Source: Candidatus Melainabacteria bacterium
GTDB taxonomy: Bacteria; Cyanobacteriota; Vampirovibrionia; Obscuribacterales; Obscuribacteraceae
Length of the DNA: 64,000 bases
Direction: 5' to 3'
Assembly (NCBI GenBank): GCA_003963305.1
Contig: RXJR01000024.1
Span: forward strand, 124,001 to 188,000
In this document: positions 9,701 through 19,400 of the stretch, piece by piece
Layout: each line of letters opens with the position of its first letter
Numbering within the stretch: position 1 is the stretch's first letter
The notes under the pieces: generated by a model
What the model was told of the DNA's origin: nothing
Databases searched by the model: none
What the model saw: the letters and a program-made list of their open reading frames with translations, nothing else
Position numbers and translations under genes: made by a program

Positions 9701-9809
9701 AATTTTTCAGGCATTTGATGCCTTGCACCTTGAAGACCTCCATCCAACCCTCGCTGCGGTTGATGAGCTAGTCGTATACAATTTAAGCGTGACGACACAG
9801 GTGCGCTAA

Positions 9810-11042
9810 ATGGAACCGGAGAGCAAGCCAATCAGACTTGGCGAATTGCTCACAAGAGTTGGCTTATTGCGCTCACATGAGTTGACAGAAGCCATCCAAA
9901 TCGCTGGTGAAACGGGCTTGCCCATTGGGCGCGTCTTGATTATGTCTGGTTACCTGACCGATCAAGAGCTGCAGGCAGCGGTACAGGCACAGTCTTTTAT
10001 CAAAGACAAAGTGATTGACATGGATCTGGCAGTCAATGCGCTGCAAAAGGTCTCACAAGATGACCTGACTTTCGAGCAAGCGCTTCGCCAGTTGGGCTTT
10101 ACAGTTAAACCATCCCATCAGACTGCCAAGCTGGGTGAACTGGTTATCGGTGCTGAACTGGTCACTCAGGCACAGTTGAATGAAGCTTTGCGCACTAGTC
10201 AAGAAACGGGACTGCCGTTAGGGCGGGTACTCGTACTCACTCAAGCCCTGAACGACGAAATGTTATCAGCAGCTTTGACCGCGCAGGTTCTCGTGCGCGA
10301 CGGCAAAATTTCCCGAGACCAGGCAATTCAAGGACTTAAATCGGCAAAACGACGTCGCGTCACGCTTGAAGTGTCGCTCATGGATCACGGATTCTATCGA
10401 CCACCTGTGCGCCAGTCAGTAAAACTTGGTGAGCTGCTGGTGTTGTCGGGGCTGGTAAATGAGGGCGATTTGATGAACGCACTCGAACTCGGGCTACTCA
10501 GGGAACAACCGATCGGGCAGGTGCTTGTAGAGTCCGGATACATTACAAAGGAAATACTCTCAGCATCACTGAAATTACAGCAGATGGTGACTAACGGAAC
10601 GTTGAATGCCCTGCAAGCCTCGGAAGCGATTCGCCAGGTGGCAACTCGTGGCGTGTCGATGGCACAAGCGGTTGCTGAACTCGGCTTGCTCAAATTCGAA
10701 GCCAACGAGACCATTAAACTGGGCGAAATCTTGACGGTATCAGGCGTAATCACTGATGAAGATATCAAAAAAGCGATCGATCTCAGTTCGCGGAACTCTG
10801 CACTGGTAGGCAAAATGCTGCTCGTGACCGGTATGATTGACGAACAGATGTTGCACGCCTCACTGCGCTGTCAATTTCTTTTGAGAGAAGGCTTTCTTCA
10901 AATGGAACAAGCCAAACAAGCGCTATTGCACTGTCAGCGAAACCGCTGCAACTTCGACGATGCGCTGCGAGAATTGGGTTTTGAAACCAACACTCGCTCG
11001 AATGATGTTCTCGATATAGCTGACGCCCCGCACGAATTCTAG
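9810..11042 (+). CDS. Protein with four MshEN-like (GspE N-terminal-like) repeats
   Basis: The 410-aa protein consists of four repeats of about 95-100 residues. Each opens with a variant of KLGELLVxxGLVxxxxLxxAL, continues with PIGRVLVxxGYIT and ends with FDDALRELGF-type helices. This pattern resembles the MshEN/T2SSE-N domains that precede secretion and pilus ATPases, which in some proteins bind cyclic di-GMP, but no ATPase domain is present. No signal peptide or membrane helix is seen, so it is probably a cytoplasmic scaffold or adaptor. AGGTG lies six bases before the ATG. Family assignment is by pattern only, and its function is unknown. Confidence 0.75.
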   Translation: MEPESKPIRLGELLTRVGLLRSHELTEAIQIAGETGLPIGRVLIMSGYLTDQELQAAVQAQSFIKDKVIDMDLAVNALQKVSQDDLTFEQALRQLGFTVKPSHQTAKLGELVIGAELVTQAQLNEALRTSQETGLPLGRVLVLTQALNDEMLSAALTAQVLVRDGKISRDQAIQGLKSAKRRRVTLEVSLMDHGFYRPPVRQSVKLGELLVLSGLVNEGDLMNALELGLLREQPIGQVLVESGYITKEILSASLKLQQMVTNGTLNALQASEAIRQVATRGVSMAQAVAELGLLKFEANETIKLGEILTVSGVITDEDIKKAIDLSSRNSALVGKMLLVTGMIDEQMLHASLRCQFLLREGFLQMEQAKQALLHCQRNRCNFDDALRELGFETNTRSNDVLDIADAPHEF

Positions 11043-11058
11043 ATAACAGAATTTAGCG

Positions 11059-11868
11059 CTAAATAACCAGAGTTTCGAGTTGGTCGTGCACAGCCACTGG
11101 ACCGGCGACCACGCGTACTCCCTTCAACAATGCGTCCGGAACATCGAACTTATTGACTTTGCCACCGGCGGCTTCGATTATTGCAATTGCGCCAAAGCAA
11201 TCCCAGGACCACATGTGTGGTTCGACATGTCCGAGCAGCCTACCGCAGGCGACATATACCAGAGAAAGAGCACCCGATCCACTTCGGAAAAACATGCCTT
11301 TACCATCTAAAAGTTTAGTCAGCGAATCGAAGAGGAACTCTCGCGGCGACCTGCTGGAAAAGCCGATGCTGACAAGACCGGCGGTAAAATCAGTACCGGC
11401 ATTTGGCGAGACCGGCTCACCATTGACGGTGGCAGGAAAGTCTCTGCCGCCCGAAAATAATTCGTCCATAGGTGGGTTATAGATCAATCCAAACTCAATA
11501 ACCCCATCGAGAACGTAGGCAATTGAAATGCACCAATTCGGCATGCTGAAAAGGAACGGCTGAGTTCCGTCTATCGGGTCTACAACCCAGACGCCGCGCG
11601 CCGTATCGAGGGCAGTGGCACCGGTCTCCTCTCCAAAAAATGCGTCGTCGGGAAAATGTGTATTAAAACGCTCCTTGATCAGAAGCTCCGTGTTCAGATC
11701 TGCTTCACTGACCAGGTCATGTGAACCTTTGCTTTTGACAGTCAGCGAGGAAAGCTTTTTGAAGTATCCGTTCGCAAGCTCTCCAGCCTCACGGATAACT
11801 GCTTGAGCAACTTCGAAGCGCTTTCGCAAATGCTCGACTCTATTAAAAGTAGCTGTGGATGAAGTCAC
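11059..11868 (-). CDS. Inositol-monophosphatase-family phosphatase
   Basis: The 269-aa product has the metal-dependent IMPase motifs: GEE (in FFGEETG), WVVDPIDGTQPF and, near the end, WDCFGAIAIIEAAGG. The Asn normally found in DGTxNF is Gln-Pro here, which may shift specificity. Likely substrates are inositol-1-phosphate, histidinol-phosphate or 3'-phosphoadenosine phosphates; the sequence does not decide. The start is placed at GTG 11868 because AGGGGA lies seven bases upstream and the length then matches the family; the frame is open to a TTG at 11964, which would add 32 unlikely residues. Confidence 0.88.
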   Translation of the reverse strand: MTSSTATFNRVEHLRKRFEVAQAVIREAGELANGYFKKLSSLTVKSKGSHDLVSEADLNTELLIKERFNTHFPDDAFFGEETGATALDTARGVWVVDPIDGTQPFLFSMPNWCISIAYVLDGVIEFGLIYNPPMDELFSGGRDFPATVNGEPVSPNAGTDFTAGLVSIGFSSRSPREFLFDSLTKLLDGKGMFFRSGSGALSLVYVACGRLLGHVEPHMWSWDCFGAIAIIEAAGGKVNKFDVPDALLKGVRVVAGPVAVHDQLETLVI

Positions 11869-12041
11869 GATAGGTCCCCTGAAAGAAGACCAGATTTTAA
11901 CAGAGTTGCCGCTCCCCCCTGGCGAACTGTTGAAAAATAATTCGCCCTGCCAAATTTCTGCCAAACGATTTGATTATCTTCTTGTTGTCGATGGATTTCG
12001 CAGTTCGACAAACCAACTCAACTTACCAGCAGGTGATCAGC

Positions 12042-12227
12042 ATGAACAATTCAGAAAATTCTTTAGTCAAACATGTTGTACACGAAGGAAACATCTATAT
12101 CGTCGACTTCAACGCACCTGCAGCGGTGTGGACCTATGCCATGCCTTTAGCGCTCTGGGCTGCCAGACAAAACCAGCAATGCCGCAATCAATTTCCTTCT
12201 TTCCACGCTGATTCAGAAAGCCGATAG
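12042..12227 (+). CDS. Small hypothetical protein (61 aa)
   Basis: An ATG at 12042 is preceded by AGGTG at a good distance and opens a 61-codon frame with codon use like its neighbours. The product begins MNNSENSLVKHVV, has a mildly hydrophobic centre (VWTYAMPLALWAA) and ends in a polar tail. It lies between two minus-strand genes and no similarity is recognised. It could be a real small protein or a chance frame in the IMPase upstream region. Confidence 0.4.
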   Translation: MNNSENSLVKHVVHEGNIYIVDFNAPAAVWTYAMPLALWAARQNQQCRNQFPSFHADSESR

Positions 12228-12240
12228 AAAATATATTGCC

Positions 12241-13800
12241 TCACCTCATAAAGTCTGTCACGAAACTTCTGAAAGGATCATGGAAGCTCAATTTTTGCGC
12301 TGGTTGCGGTACGACAGCTGCTGTATCGACGGGAAATTTTCCAGCGAAATCGGCAATGACGGAATCAATCGAACCTTCCTGTAGATTCGCGAATGGCAGC
12401 AGGAACTGTTTGTCCACAGGATCCGAAAGGTAATAGCTCGCTGTCGAAACAAGCGGTAGTCTAGCGGACTCCGCCGCATCGAGAACCTCTTCAGCGCTGC
12501 AGTCAGCCTTGAACGTAACGATCAGATTTGTACCACTGTCTTCTGTAGCAATTGATATGCGCTGCGCAAAATGCTTCATCAAAGCAATCACAAGTTGCTG
12601 GCGACGATGAGACAGCAAGCGCTGATTCTTTCTCAAAGCCCGCTCGTACAGACCGCGTTCGAGGAAATGAGTGAGAACTTGCTGCTCGAGAAAGTTGACA
12701 TCGCGCTCGAGCATTTCTTTGTATTTAGTGACGAGCGGCATCCAACTGTCGGGAAAGACTGCAAAGCTGATTCTCGTAACGGGCAGAAGAACTCTCCAGA
12801 ACGAGGCAAGATAGACAACGACCCCGTGATCATCAAGTCCCTGAATCGCAGGTACAGGGCGATTCCGACGATGCCAGTACTCGCTGTCATAGCCATCTTC
12901 AATAATTGCAGTGTTCGAACGAGCAGCCCACTTGAGCAGCTGCCGACGCTTCTCGAGGCTCATCGTTGCGCCTGTCGGATTCTGATGGGCCGGAGTGACG
13001 TAAACGAATTTGGCGTTTTTCTCACTATGGACAAGCTGGTGAACATCGATTCCGTCATTCTCAACGCCAATCGCTTCGATCTGCGCGCCATAAGCAGCGA
13101 AGACATTTCGAGCATGCTTGAAGCCGGGATCCTCCATAAAAATGGAGTCGCCTCGATCAATCACTAATCGCGCAATAAATTCAAGCGCCGAAGTTGGTCC
13201 AGAAAAAACCACCACATTTGACGGCTTGCATCGTGTCGAGCGAAATCTATTTACATACTTGCTTATCGCCTCCCGCAACGGTTCATGCCCGAGCGGATCG
13301 CTCTCACCATCATGCCTGGATTCCTTAATGACTTCGATCATGATACGGCGCCATTGTTCAAGAGGTGTCAAATCTTCCTGAGGCGATGAAACCTGCGATT
13401 CAGGGAATCGATAGTTACGGTCTGAGAAAAGCAAAGAGCGCCCGAACCCAGAAAGCAGGTTCTCGGACACGACAGCCCCCGACTCAGGCGGAGGCGAAAA
13501 ATCGCAGTCAGCATCCTTATCTACAACAGAATCAGCTTGCGAACTTTCTCTGCAAAAGACACGTAGACTCTGATCTCCTGAATCTAAATAGCCTTGCGTC
13601 ACCAACAATTTTGTCGATTTCAAAACCGTATGACGCGAGACTCCGAGCTTTCTCGCCAGATCGCGCGTTGAAGGCAAAACCTGACCGCCCTCCAATCGCC
13701 CGTCCAAAATAGCATCACGCAAAATCTCGTAAAGCTCGATAAACAGCGGTTTTTCCGAAACACCGAGGACAATCGGAATATCAGCAAAAGAAGTTTTCAA
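12241..13800 (-). CDS. MocR-like GntR/aminotransferase-fold regulator lacking the PLP lysine
   Basis: An N-terminal GntR winged helix-turn-helix (PLFIELYEILRDAILDG, then LPSTRDLARKLGVSRHTV) is followed by a class I aminotransferase fold with GPTSALEFIARL, YVTPAHQNPTGA and EDGYDSEYW. In MocR/PdxR proteins the PLP-binding Lys lies in YxGSFSKTLFPGLR. Here the aligned stretch is YLASFWRVLLPVTR, so Lys is replaced by Arg, and the preceding EDDYD Asp is Gly. It probably no longer forms a Schiff base and may sense another ligand. Start: TTG 13800 has AAGGTG six bases upstream; other in-frame starts reach 13827. The conserved 35-bp element lies 60 bp upstream. Confidence 0.85.
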   Translation of the reverse strand: MKTSFADIPIVLGVSEKPLFIELYEILRDAILDGRLEGGQVLPSTRDLARKLGVSRHTVLKSTKLLVTQGYLDSGDQSLRVFCRESSQADSVVDKDADCDFSPPPESGAVVSENLLSGFGRSLLFSDRNYRFPESQVSSPQEDLTPLEQWRRIMIEVIKESRHDGESDPLGHEPLREAISKYVNRFRSTRCKPSNVVVFSGPTSALEFIARLVIDRGDSIFMEDPGFKHARNVFAAYGAQIEAIGVENDGIDVHQLVHSEKNAKFVYVTPAHQNPTGATMSLEKRRQLLKWAARSNTAIIEDGYDSEYWHRRNRPVPAIQGLDDHGVVVYLASFWRVLLPVTRISFAVFPDSWMPLVTKYKEMLERDVNFLEQQVLTHFLERGLYERALRKNQRLLSHRRQQLVIALMKHFAQRISIATEDSGTNLIVTFKADCSAEEVLDAAESARLPLVSTASYYLSDPVDKQFLLPFANLQEGSIDSVIADFAGKFPVDTAAVVPQPAQKLSFHDPFRSFVTDFMR

Positions 13801-13860
13801 CTCAATCACCTTTTCCAACTTGAACAACTGATTTTCAAATCCAAATTACTTATCAGCGCA

Positions 13861-13895
13861 GGAATTTGTCTGGAATTTCCTGTGACAAAATCGGG
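13861..13895 (-). promoter_or_regulatory. Conserved 35-bp upstream element, site A
   Basis: On the minus strand it reads CCCGATTTTG, then TCACAGGAAA, then TTCCAGAC and a terminal ATTCC. It matches the shared pattern (CCCAAA, CACAA, TTCCGG, GTTCC at fixed spacing) described in the findings and ends 60 bp before the MocR-like gene. Confidence 0.6.
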
Positions 13896-13949
13896 TAAAA
13901 ACTTTTCAAAATCAGGCTTGAAATTCACCAATCATTCCTCTCCGGCTTT

Positions 13950-15527
13950 CTATGCCTGCTTGCCACCAGTTGCTTTCTGCAAGAGGGATTCAACCATGTC
14001 GCCAGGTTTGAAATCGAGAGCAGAGAACGGAACGTATGCGAGCATCACCATAAAAGCTGTGTACACAATGGGTTCCCACGCGCTTGACGGGTCGTAACTT
14101 CCCATCTCTTGCAGCCAGTGAATGCGCGTGCACATGCACAATAAGATAATGCACCACCAGAAGCGCCAGAGAACAAGGTCGATAAGAGCATTGACCCAGT
14201 TGGAAAAAACTGGACGAAAGAGCGTTCCTGCGCCCTCCGGCCAGGCGAACATAGCAGCAGCAATCGGACCAAGCAAAAACAGGTAGCAGACTGCAACCAG
14301 TTGATATGTGGTCAGCACCATAAGTCCGGTGTTAAGAAGAGCCTGCACGCCTCCAAACACAGCGCGGGTCGTGGAATCAGCCGTAGACTCGCTCTTGTTG
14401 CGAGCTGATACCTGAGCCGGAGTCATGTTTTTGGTCGGATTCATCAAATCTTGTGACCACTGACTCACCGTTTGAAGATCGATTTCTTGCTTCACAGCAT
14501 CAGTCATAGAATTGCCGAAATCGATGGAATAGCTTACGACCAGTTGCACCGTTCCCAGTAAAAATATCGCCACGATGGAACGGAGAATGCCTTCAAATGG
14601 CTGCCACGTAGATGCCATAGCGGACGCAAAAGGTGCAGACACGTAATTTTTGGTCTGAGTTATAACCGCTCCCACAAGCAAAAGGAGAACTCCCAGCGGA
14701 AGAAAAAACGCTTTGTACATTTGCTGGACAATCCAGACTGACTGCGACAACGTGCGCTGCGTATCAGTGCCTCTCGCGGGAGTGGCGACAATTTCGTTGG
14801 CGACGTTGATTAGTGGACTGGAAGTAGCATTGAGATTAGCCTGAAAAGCAGAAGCAGCGGCACCGTTGGCGGCATCAGCTGTCTGCTGCGCGGTACCCTG
14901 ATATGTTGCCTGAGTTGTCTGGATATTAGGATTAAGCAATTGCTCTGCGGTTCGCTGCGTTGCCGTCAATCGCGCCGCCTGATCCACCAGGTCACTGGCA
15001 GGAGCACCAGTCATCAGTGGCATGCCCGAAAAAGTGTTGACGTTCTGAGTATTCGAAATCGGATTATTAGGCAGAATATGCATATAAAAGTGTTCGCCGA
15101 CTGGTGGTCCGAAGTGACTGAGCATCGGATTAGAATCGATTGTGAATTCCTTCTGCATGAAAGGCTGTGGTATCACGCCCGGCAGCACTTGCTGCGCTGT
15201 AGCGGAGAACGCTGGTGTCGTCACAGAAGGGGCTCTGCCTGAAGGGCGAGTTCCTGCTTGATTAGGCATCTGGTAGGTTGCCGGCTGATCGGCGCCCAGC
15301 TCAACGGAGAAGGGCTGCATCAAATCGGAGATGCCGAGGTGCGGCAGCATTTGATAGAAATTCTGCTTGATTCCGAAGAAAGAATTGCTCTGAGGCAACG
15401 TAAATGAAACTGCCCCTGCTTTACCCGTTAAGTTGTTACTGATAGCGGCTGGCGCACCTGCAGTAAAGGATGCACCGACAAGTAAACACAAGGCGAAAAG
15501 AGAGTCAATTCTATGTATTCGGTTCAT
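13950..15527 (-). CDS. VirB6/TrbL-like polytopic membrane protein
   Basis: The 525-aa product starts at ATG 15527 with AGGG seven bases upstream. It begins with a signal peptide (MNRIHRIDSLFALCLLVGASFTAGA), then about 230 exported, Gln/Ala/Thr-rich residues. The C-terminal half has five to six membrane helices with FEGILRSIVAIFL, SYSIDFGNSM, LFLLGPIAAAMFAWP and FSNWVNALIDLVLW. The large divergent gene at 16411 encodes the same block (FEGILRAVVAIFL, NYGIDFSNS, LFFVGPIAAALWVWP, FPNWIEGVI), so the two are paralogues. Topology resembles the VirB6/TrbL inner-membrane components of type IV secretion, but no other T4SS gene is visible here. That role is inference. A 65-aa gene precedes it. Confidence 0.75.
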   Translation of the reverse strand: MNRIHRIDSLFALCLLVGASFTAGAPAAISNNLTGKAGAVSFTLPQSNSFFGIKQNFYQMLPHLGISDLMQPFSVELGADQPATYQMPNQAGTRPSGRAPSVTTPAFSATAQQVLPGVIPQPFMQKEFTIDSNPMLSHFGPPVGEHFYMHILPNNPISNTQNVNTFSGMPLMTGAPASDLVDQAARLTATQRTAEQLLNPNIQTTQATYQGTAQQTADAANGAAASAFQANLNATSSPLINVANEIVATPARGTDTQRTLSQSVWIVQQMYKAFFLPLGVLLLLVGAVITQTKNYVSAPFASAMASTWQPFEGILRSIVAIFLLGTVQLVVSYSIDFGNSMTDAVKQEIDLQTVSQWSQDLMNPTKNMTPAQVSARNKSESTADSTTRAVFGGVQALLNTGLMVLTTYQLVAVCYLFLLGPIAAAMFAWPEGAGTLFRPVFSNWVNALIDLVLWRFWWCIILLCMCTRIHWLQEMGSYDPSSAWEPIVYTAFMVMLAYVPFSALDFKPGDMVESLLQKATGGKQA

Positions 15528-15601
15528 TTTTCTGCCCTGAGAATGTATTTCGAAAGAATGCCGTAACATCAGGTGAGGTCGAAGGTGAGGCGCTCGATGT
15601 A

Positions 15602-15799
15602 TCAGCAATTAGCCAGTGGTGGCAATGCGATACCATGATCGTGTTCGGCGGCGAAAAACATTACACTCTCCAGGCTTTCATTTTGAGAACTGCGCGGCTT
15701 CAAGCCACTGGTATTGTGCAGCATGTCGAAGCGTGGAGCTGACGTAGAAGCGTCTGACATACGTCTAAAGAACTCACGGATTGACTCAGAATTATTCAT
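15602..15799 (-). CDS. Small hypothetical protein (65 aa), first gene before the VirB6-like gene
   Basis: ATG 15799 has GAGGAA seven bases upstream, a strong ribosome site. The product begins MNNSESIREFFRRM, is polar in the middle and ends in a hydrophobic HGIALPPLANC tail with a terminal Cys. It is separated from the membrane-protein gene by 74 bp on the same strand and probably shares its transcript. No family recognised. The conserved upstream element (site B) sits 112 bp before it. Confidence 0.6.
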   Translation of the reverse strand: MNNSESIREFFRRMSDASTSAPRFDMLHNTSGLKPRSSQNESLESVMFFAAEHDHGIALPPLANC

Positions 15800-15911
15800 T
15801 GCAGTTTCCTCAAATCAAATCCTCGAACGAGGATCAGGAGTTAGTAAAAGCCAGACATGGTGAGCTGAAGGGCATTTATTCGCTGGCAATGAAAGATTAG
15901 CTGGGACGACG

Positions 15912-15946
15912 TTACAGCCACCGGACAAAATTGTAACTAAATTGGG
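15912..15946 (-). promoter_or_regulatory. Conserved upstream element, site B
   Basis: The minus strand reads CCCAATTTAG, TTACAATTTT, GTCCGG and then diverges from the consensus. It lies 112 bp before the 65-aa gene; the left two-thirds match the other sites well, the right end poorly. Confidence 0.5.
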
Positions 15947-16006
15947 TAAACGAAAATTCCGTGCTCAAAGCAGCCTTGCTTACTTCGTGTTGCGCCATTT
16001 AAAATC

Positions 16007-16072
16007 ACCCTCTCTTCTTCGTTGCCTCATCTAAAATCCACCCTCTCTTCTTCGTTGCCTCATCTAAAATCC
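16007..16072. repeat. 33-bp perfect tandem duplication in a divergent promoter region
   Basis: A 33-bp unit (ACCCTCTCTTC ... CATCTAAAATCC) occurs twice in perfect tandem, with a degenerate third copy just before it (about 15981-16006). It lies between the divergent VirB6-like genes. The unit is a multiple of three and in one minus-strand frame encodes WILDEATKKRG twice, but that frame has no convincing start. Confidence 0.85.
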
Positions 16073-16088
16073 AACTCCTTACTTGAAG

Positions 16089-16151
16089 GTAATTAATTAG
16101 ATGACAAACGATGCCCACCAGCTGGCACTCAGGCCGCATCGAATTAATTAC
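16089..16151. other. Long inverted repeat with nested palindrome
   Basis: Arms 16089-16103 and 16137-16151 are 15 bp with a single mismatch (GTAATTAATT, A or C, GATG). Inside are a second inverted pair CGATGC/GCATCG and the palindrome CCAGCTGG. Its position between two divergent genes, away from either ribosome site, suggests a dimeric regulator site or a cruciform-prone element. Confidence 0.6.
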
Positions 16152-16322
16152 ATCGAAGTAAGGGGCTTGAAAGTTCCATATCGCCAAGAAGCAGGCGCAG
16201 TAGGGTTTTCAGAACAGAAACGTAGCATTACCGACTTTGACGATGGCTGCGAGGGTCATAGGCTGGCTGTTACGAAGAACAAGCGAGAAAAACGCATATA
16301 GAAAGGACTCGGGGCAAGCTTA

Positions 16323-16357
16323 CACAAAAAACACACAAATCGTTCCGTTGCTGTTCC
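16323..16357 (+). promoter_or_regulatory. Conserved upstream element, site C
   Basis: CACAAAAAAC, ACACAAATCG, TTCCGTTGCT, GTTCC: the same length and spacing as site D at 25647. It ends 53 bp before the ATG of the 1232-aa protein. Confidence 0.6.
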
Positions 16358-16410
16358 TCCAGCGCTTGCTAGATTTCATGCACCGCACGAGTCCATTCTG
16401 GGAGATTGAA

Positions 16411-19400
16411 ATGACTTCTAGCGCTCGCTCTATAAGCAAAGCTTTCAAACTGGCTCTGGTAGCCTGTCTATTCATAAGCATAAAAACAGCATCAGCAGCT
16501 CCTGGCGCCCCCGCCAATCCAAATATCGGTCATGCATCGCTAAATACGATGGCTGATCAATACTTGCAACAGTATCCTGAAGCGAAGTTCTTGCGAGATG
16601 CAGACCTACGTGATGCCAACAACAATGCGATCCCAGGCATTGTTACTCCTGCGGCGATCCCCGGTGCGGGTCCGTTAGGCACAATGTTTCCACCTACGCC
16701 GGCAGCAGCAATGAACTTTCCGACTCCCAGCAGAATGGAAGCTGCCATGATCACAGCCGGGCTCACGCAGATGGGCGGATTCAGTGGGCAACAACCGTCA
16801 GACCTGAAAACCTATCTCGGTCAAATGGTATCAGGCAGCTTCATGGCTCGCTCACTGCAATACCCGCCCAACGTTGCTAACCAGGCTCGTGCGCAAGCGA
16901 TCGGACAGTCGCAGGCGATGACGAACGCCATGGGCGACATGTCCAAATCGCAGGCAGCAAGTGCGATTGGATACTGCTCCAGCTTTCTGCAGAACTTTAC
17001 TAGCGACGACAGCAACAGATGGAACAAAATTCGCAACGGCTTGTTCGTTCCAATAGCTGTTCTACTGCTACTCCCAGGCGCTATCCTCACCCAGGTAAGA
17101 GCCATGGCTGTTGCCGGTAACCCAGTGTTATCCGACCCTTCAAAAGGCGATGTCAATCCGTTCGAAGGAATTTTACGTGCGGTTGTGGCAATTTTCTTGA
17201 TTCCAGCAACTTACCTTGTTATTAACTACGGCATCGACTTTTCTAATTCCGTTGTCGATTCAATCGCATCGACTTACCAGACCATCATGGGCTCGAACAT
17301 GTATCAAGATGCGCTTGGAACACAAGTGAACGCATTTCCGGTTCGCACTCCAAAGCAAAATCAGAACGCAGGTTTTGCCAAAGAATGGCCGCAAACGGCT
17401 ATTACAGATCCAAAATCATTCGAACAGAACTTGATCAGAAATCTCGATCCTGTCACCGGTCAACCTATACCCGGCAAAACTGACGAAGCGATGCCATCGG
17501 CAGCCGTAGCCGCTCGCCAGCTCTCGTTTGGCGCCAACGCTGGTCTGACGGCGGCATGGAACATTCTCTGCGCCTTCCAGATGGCATATCTCGGCTACCT
17601 CTTTTTCGTTGGACCAATTGCAGCGGCACTCTGGGTGTGGCCAATGGCAAACTTCCGCAGTGCCTTTCCAAACTGGATTGAAGGCGTAATTACACTCTGC
17701 TTCTGGAGTCTCTTCTGGAACACTACCATCTTGCTGATGGCATGCTTCAAAGGCTCTGACGAAAGCACCACAATGATTACTACTGCTCTGAATTTCCTGG
17801 CCACGTCATCCGTCAAATTCGCGTTCGATTTCGCCAGCCTGGTCAAAGCGGCGGGACAAGAAGCCGGTTCCAAGGCACTGGCTGGGAACCAGGGCGGCGG
17901 CGGCAAGGGCGGTGGTGCCGGCGGAAAAGGAGCGCAAGGAAAGGCCGGCGCAGGCATGGACGCGGCGCATAAAAATGCGGGGGCGCTAGCACATCAACCG
18001 ATGGGAGCAACGCACGGAGCAGCCCCAGCATCCGATGCATCGCACGCCGAACAAGCAACGGTACAGCCCTCAGGCTTGAGCTCCGCTCCATCGCAAGGTG
18101 GGTTCGAGCCAGGCGCTACCCCTTCCTCCACCGACAGTTCAACAGAAACAAGCAATGCCTCTTATTTCGCAGCACCGCAACTGCCACCACTGGCACTAGC
18201 ACCGCGCCAGGAAGCCAACTCGATCAGAACTGAAAACACATCCCTGGGCAATTTTACAGTCAGCCGCAGTTTCAATGAAAATGGAGAGCCAGTAGATGTT
18301 CTGAGAACGGCTACTGGAGAAGACATCGGTACACTTCCATCCGACCCGTCTCTTCCCGCACATTTGAACTACGACGGTCAACAAATCGACGTTGCACGCG
18401 TAAACACAGCGGAAGGCACCAGATTCACATTGAGCAGCCCATCTGACCCTGGTCATTCTTTCACAGCCATGATGCCACCCGCCAGCGCTTTCCAACCAGA
18501 AGCTGTTTTGGGCGGAATGCTGAACGGCAGCGGCAATAGAGCAGAAGATTCAATCGCGCTTCGCTCAAACTGCGGCACGCTACTTCTAGAAGATGGCGGC
18601 AACACCATTCTCGTACCATCGAGCGATCAAAACGGATACGACTCCTTCACGTTGCAGCCAGGTGCTTCGGAAGGAACATTCTTGAGCGAAGGACGAGCAG
18701 TTACAATATCATCCCTCAACCCTGGAGACCCATCGAATCCAGACCGAGCGGTTTCTCTGCGCGCCGCAAATGGCGCACTAGAGTCGTTCAACATCAGAAT
18801 GACAGGCGACGGGGCGTACAACATCGCGCATAGCATCAATGGACAAAACGCCGGCAGCAGCTACGTTTCAACAGACGGACAGAACACCTATTACGCAAAA
18901 TACGACGCCAACGGTGTGCTCACCGACATGGATCAGATCAATGGCAATCAAATCAACAGCACGCTTTACTCCGATGACTCCACTGTGCTTGGTTCCGTCA
19001 GTACAACCTACGAAGCTAACGGCAATTCCGAATCGCTCTACTATCAGCCAGACGGCACACTCGCAGCCAGTGCCACGCACATGTACAAACCAGAAGGTGG
19101 CTTCATCGACACAGTACGCAACGCTCAGGGCGAAGTAGTTAGCGTGCAGAACGTCGGTCCGAACCAGTACTACGGCAGCGCATATGCACCAGCCAGCAGT
19201 TATCAAACGGATGCGAGTTATCAAACAAACGCAAGCTATCAATCAGCTGCGGGTTCCGAACCAGCCAACGTAATGCAACAATACAGTTCCGCAGCTTCGA
19301 CAACTCACAACTATAACGACGACTCACAGACCGTTGTCGCCGAAACGTCCGCCATGGCTAATCAAGCCGCCGCATTATTGCATCGAGACGCGCAATCGGC

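Noticed and set aside
9709..9723. Hairpin after tRNA-Glu as a terminator
   Set aside because: The stem is 6 bp with a 3-base loop and there is no T-tract.
15470..15742. 90-codon plus-strand frame opposite the VirB6-like gene start
   Set aside because: It overlaps the signal-peptide region and the 65-aa gene, both of which have strong ribosome sites on the other strand.
16005..16187. Minus-strand frame encoding WILDEATKKRG twice
   Set aside because: It is explained by the 33-bp duplication; no ribosome site, and it overlaps the inverted repeat of the control region.
16101..16301. 66-codon plus-strand frame upstream of the giant VirB6-like gene
   Set aside because: The start is inside the inverted repeat, the AAGGT upstream is too far for a good ribosome site, and the sequence shows no family features; kept as a remote possibility only.
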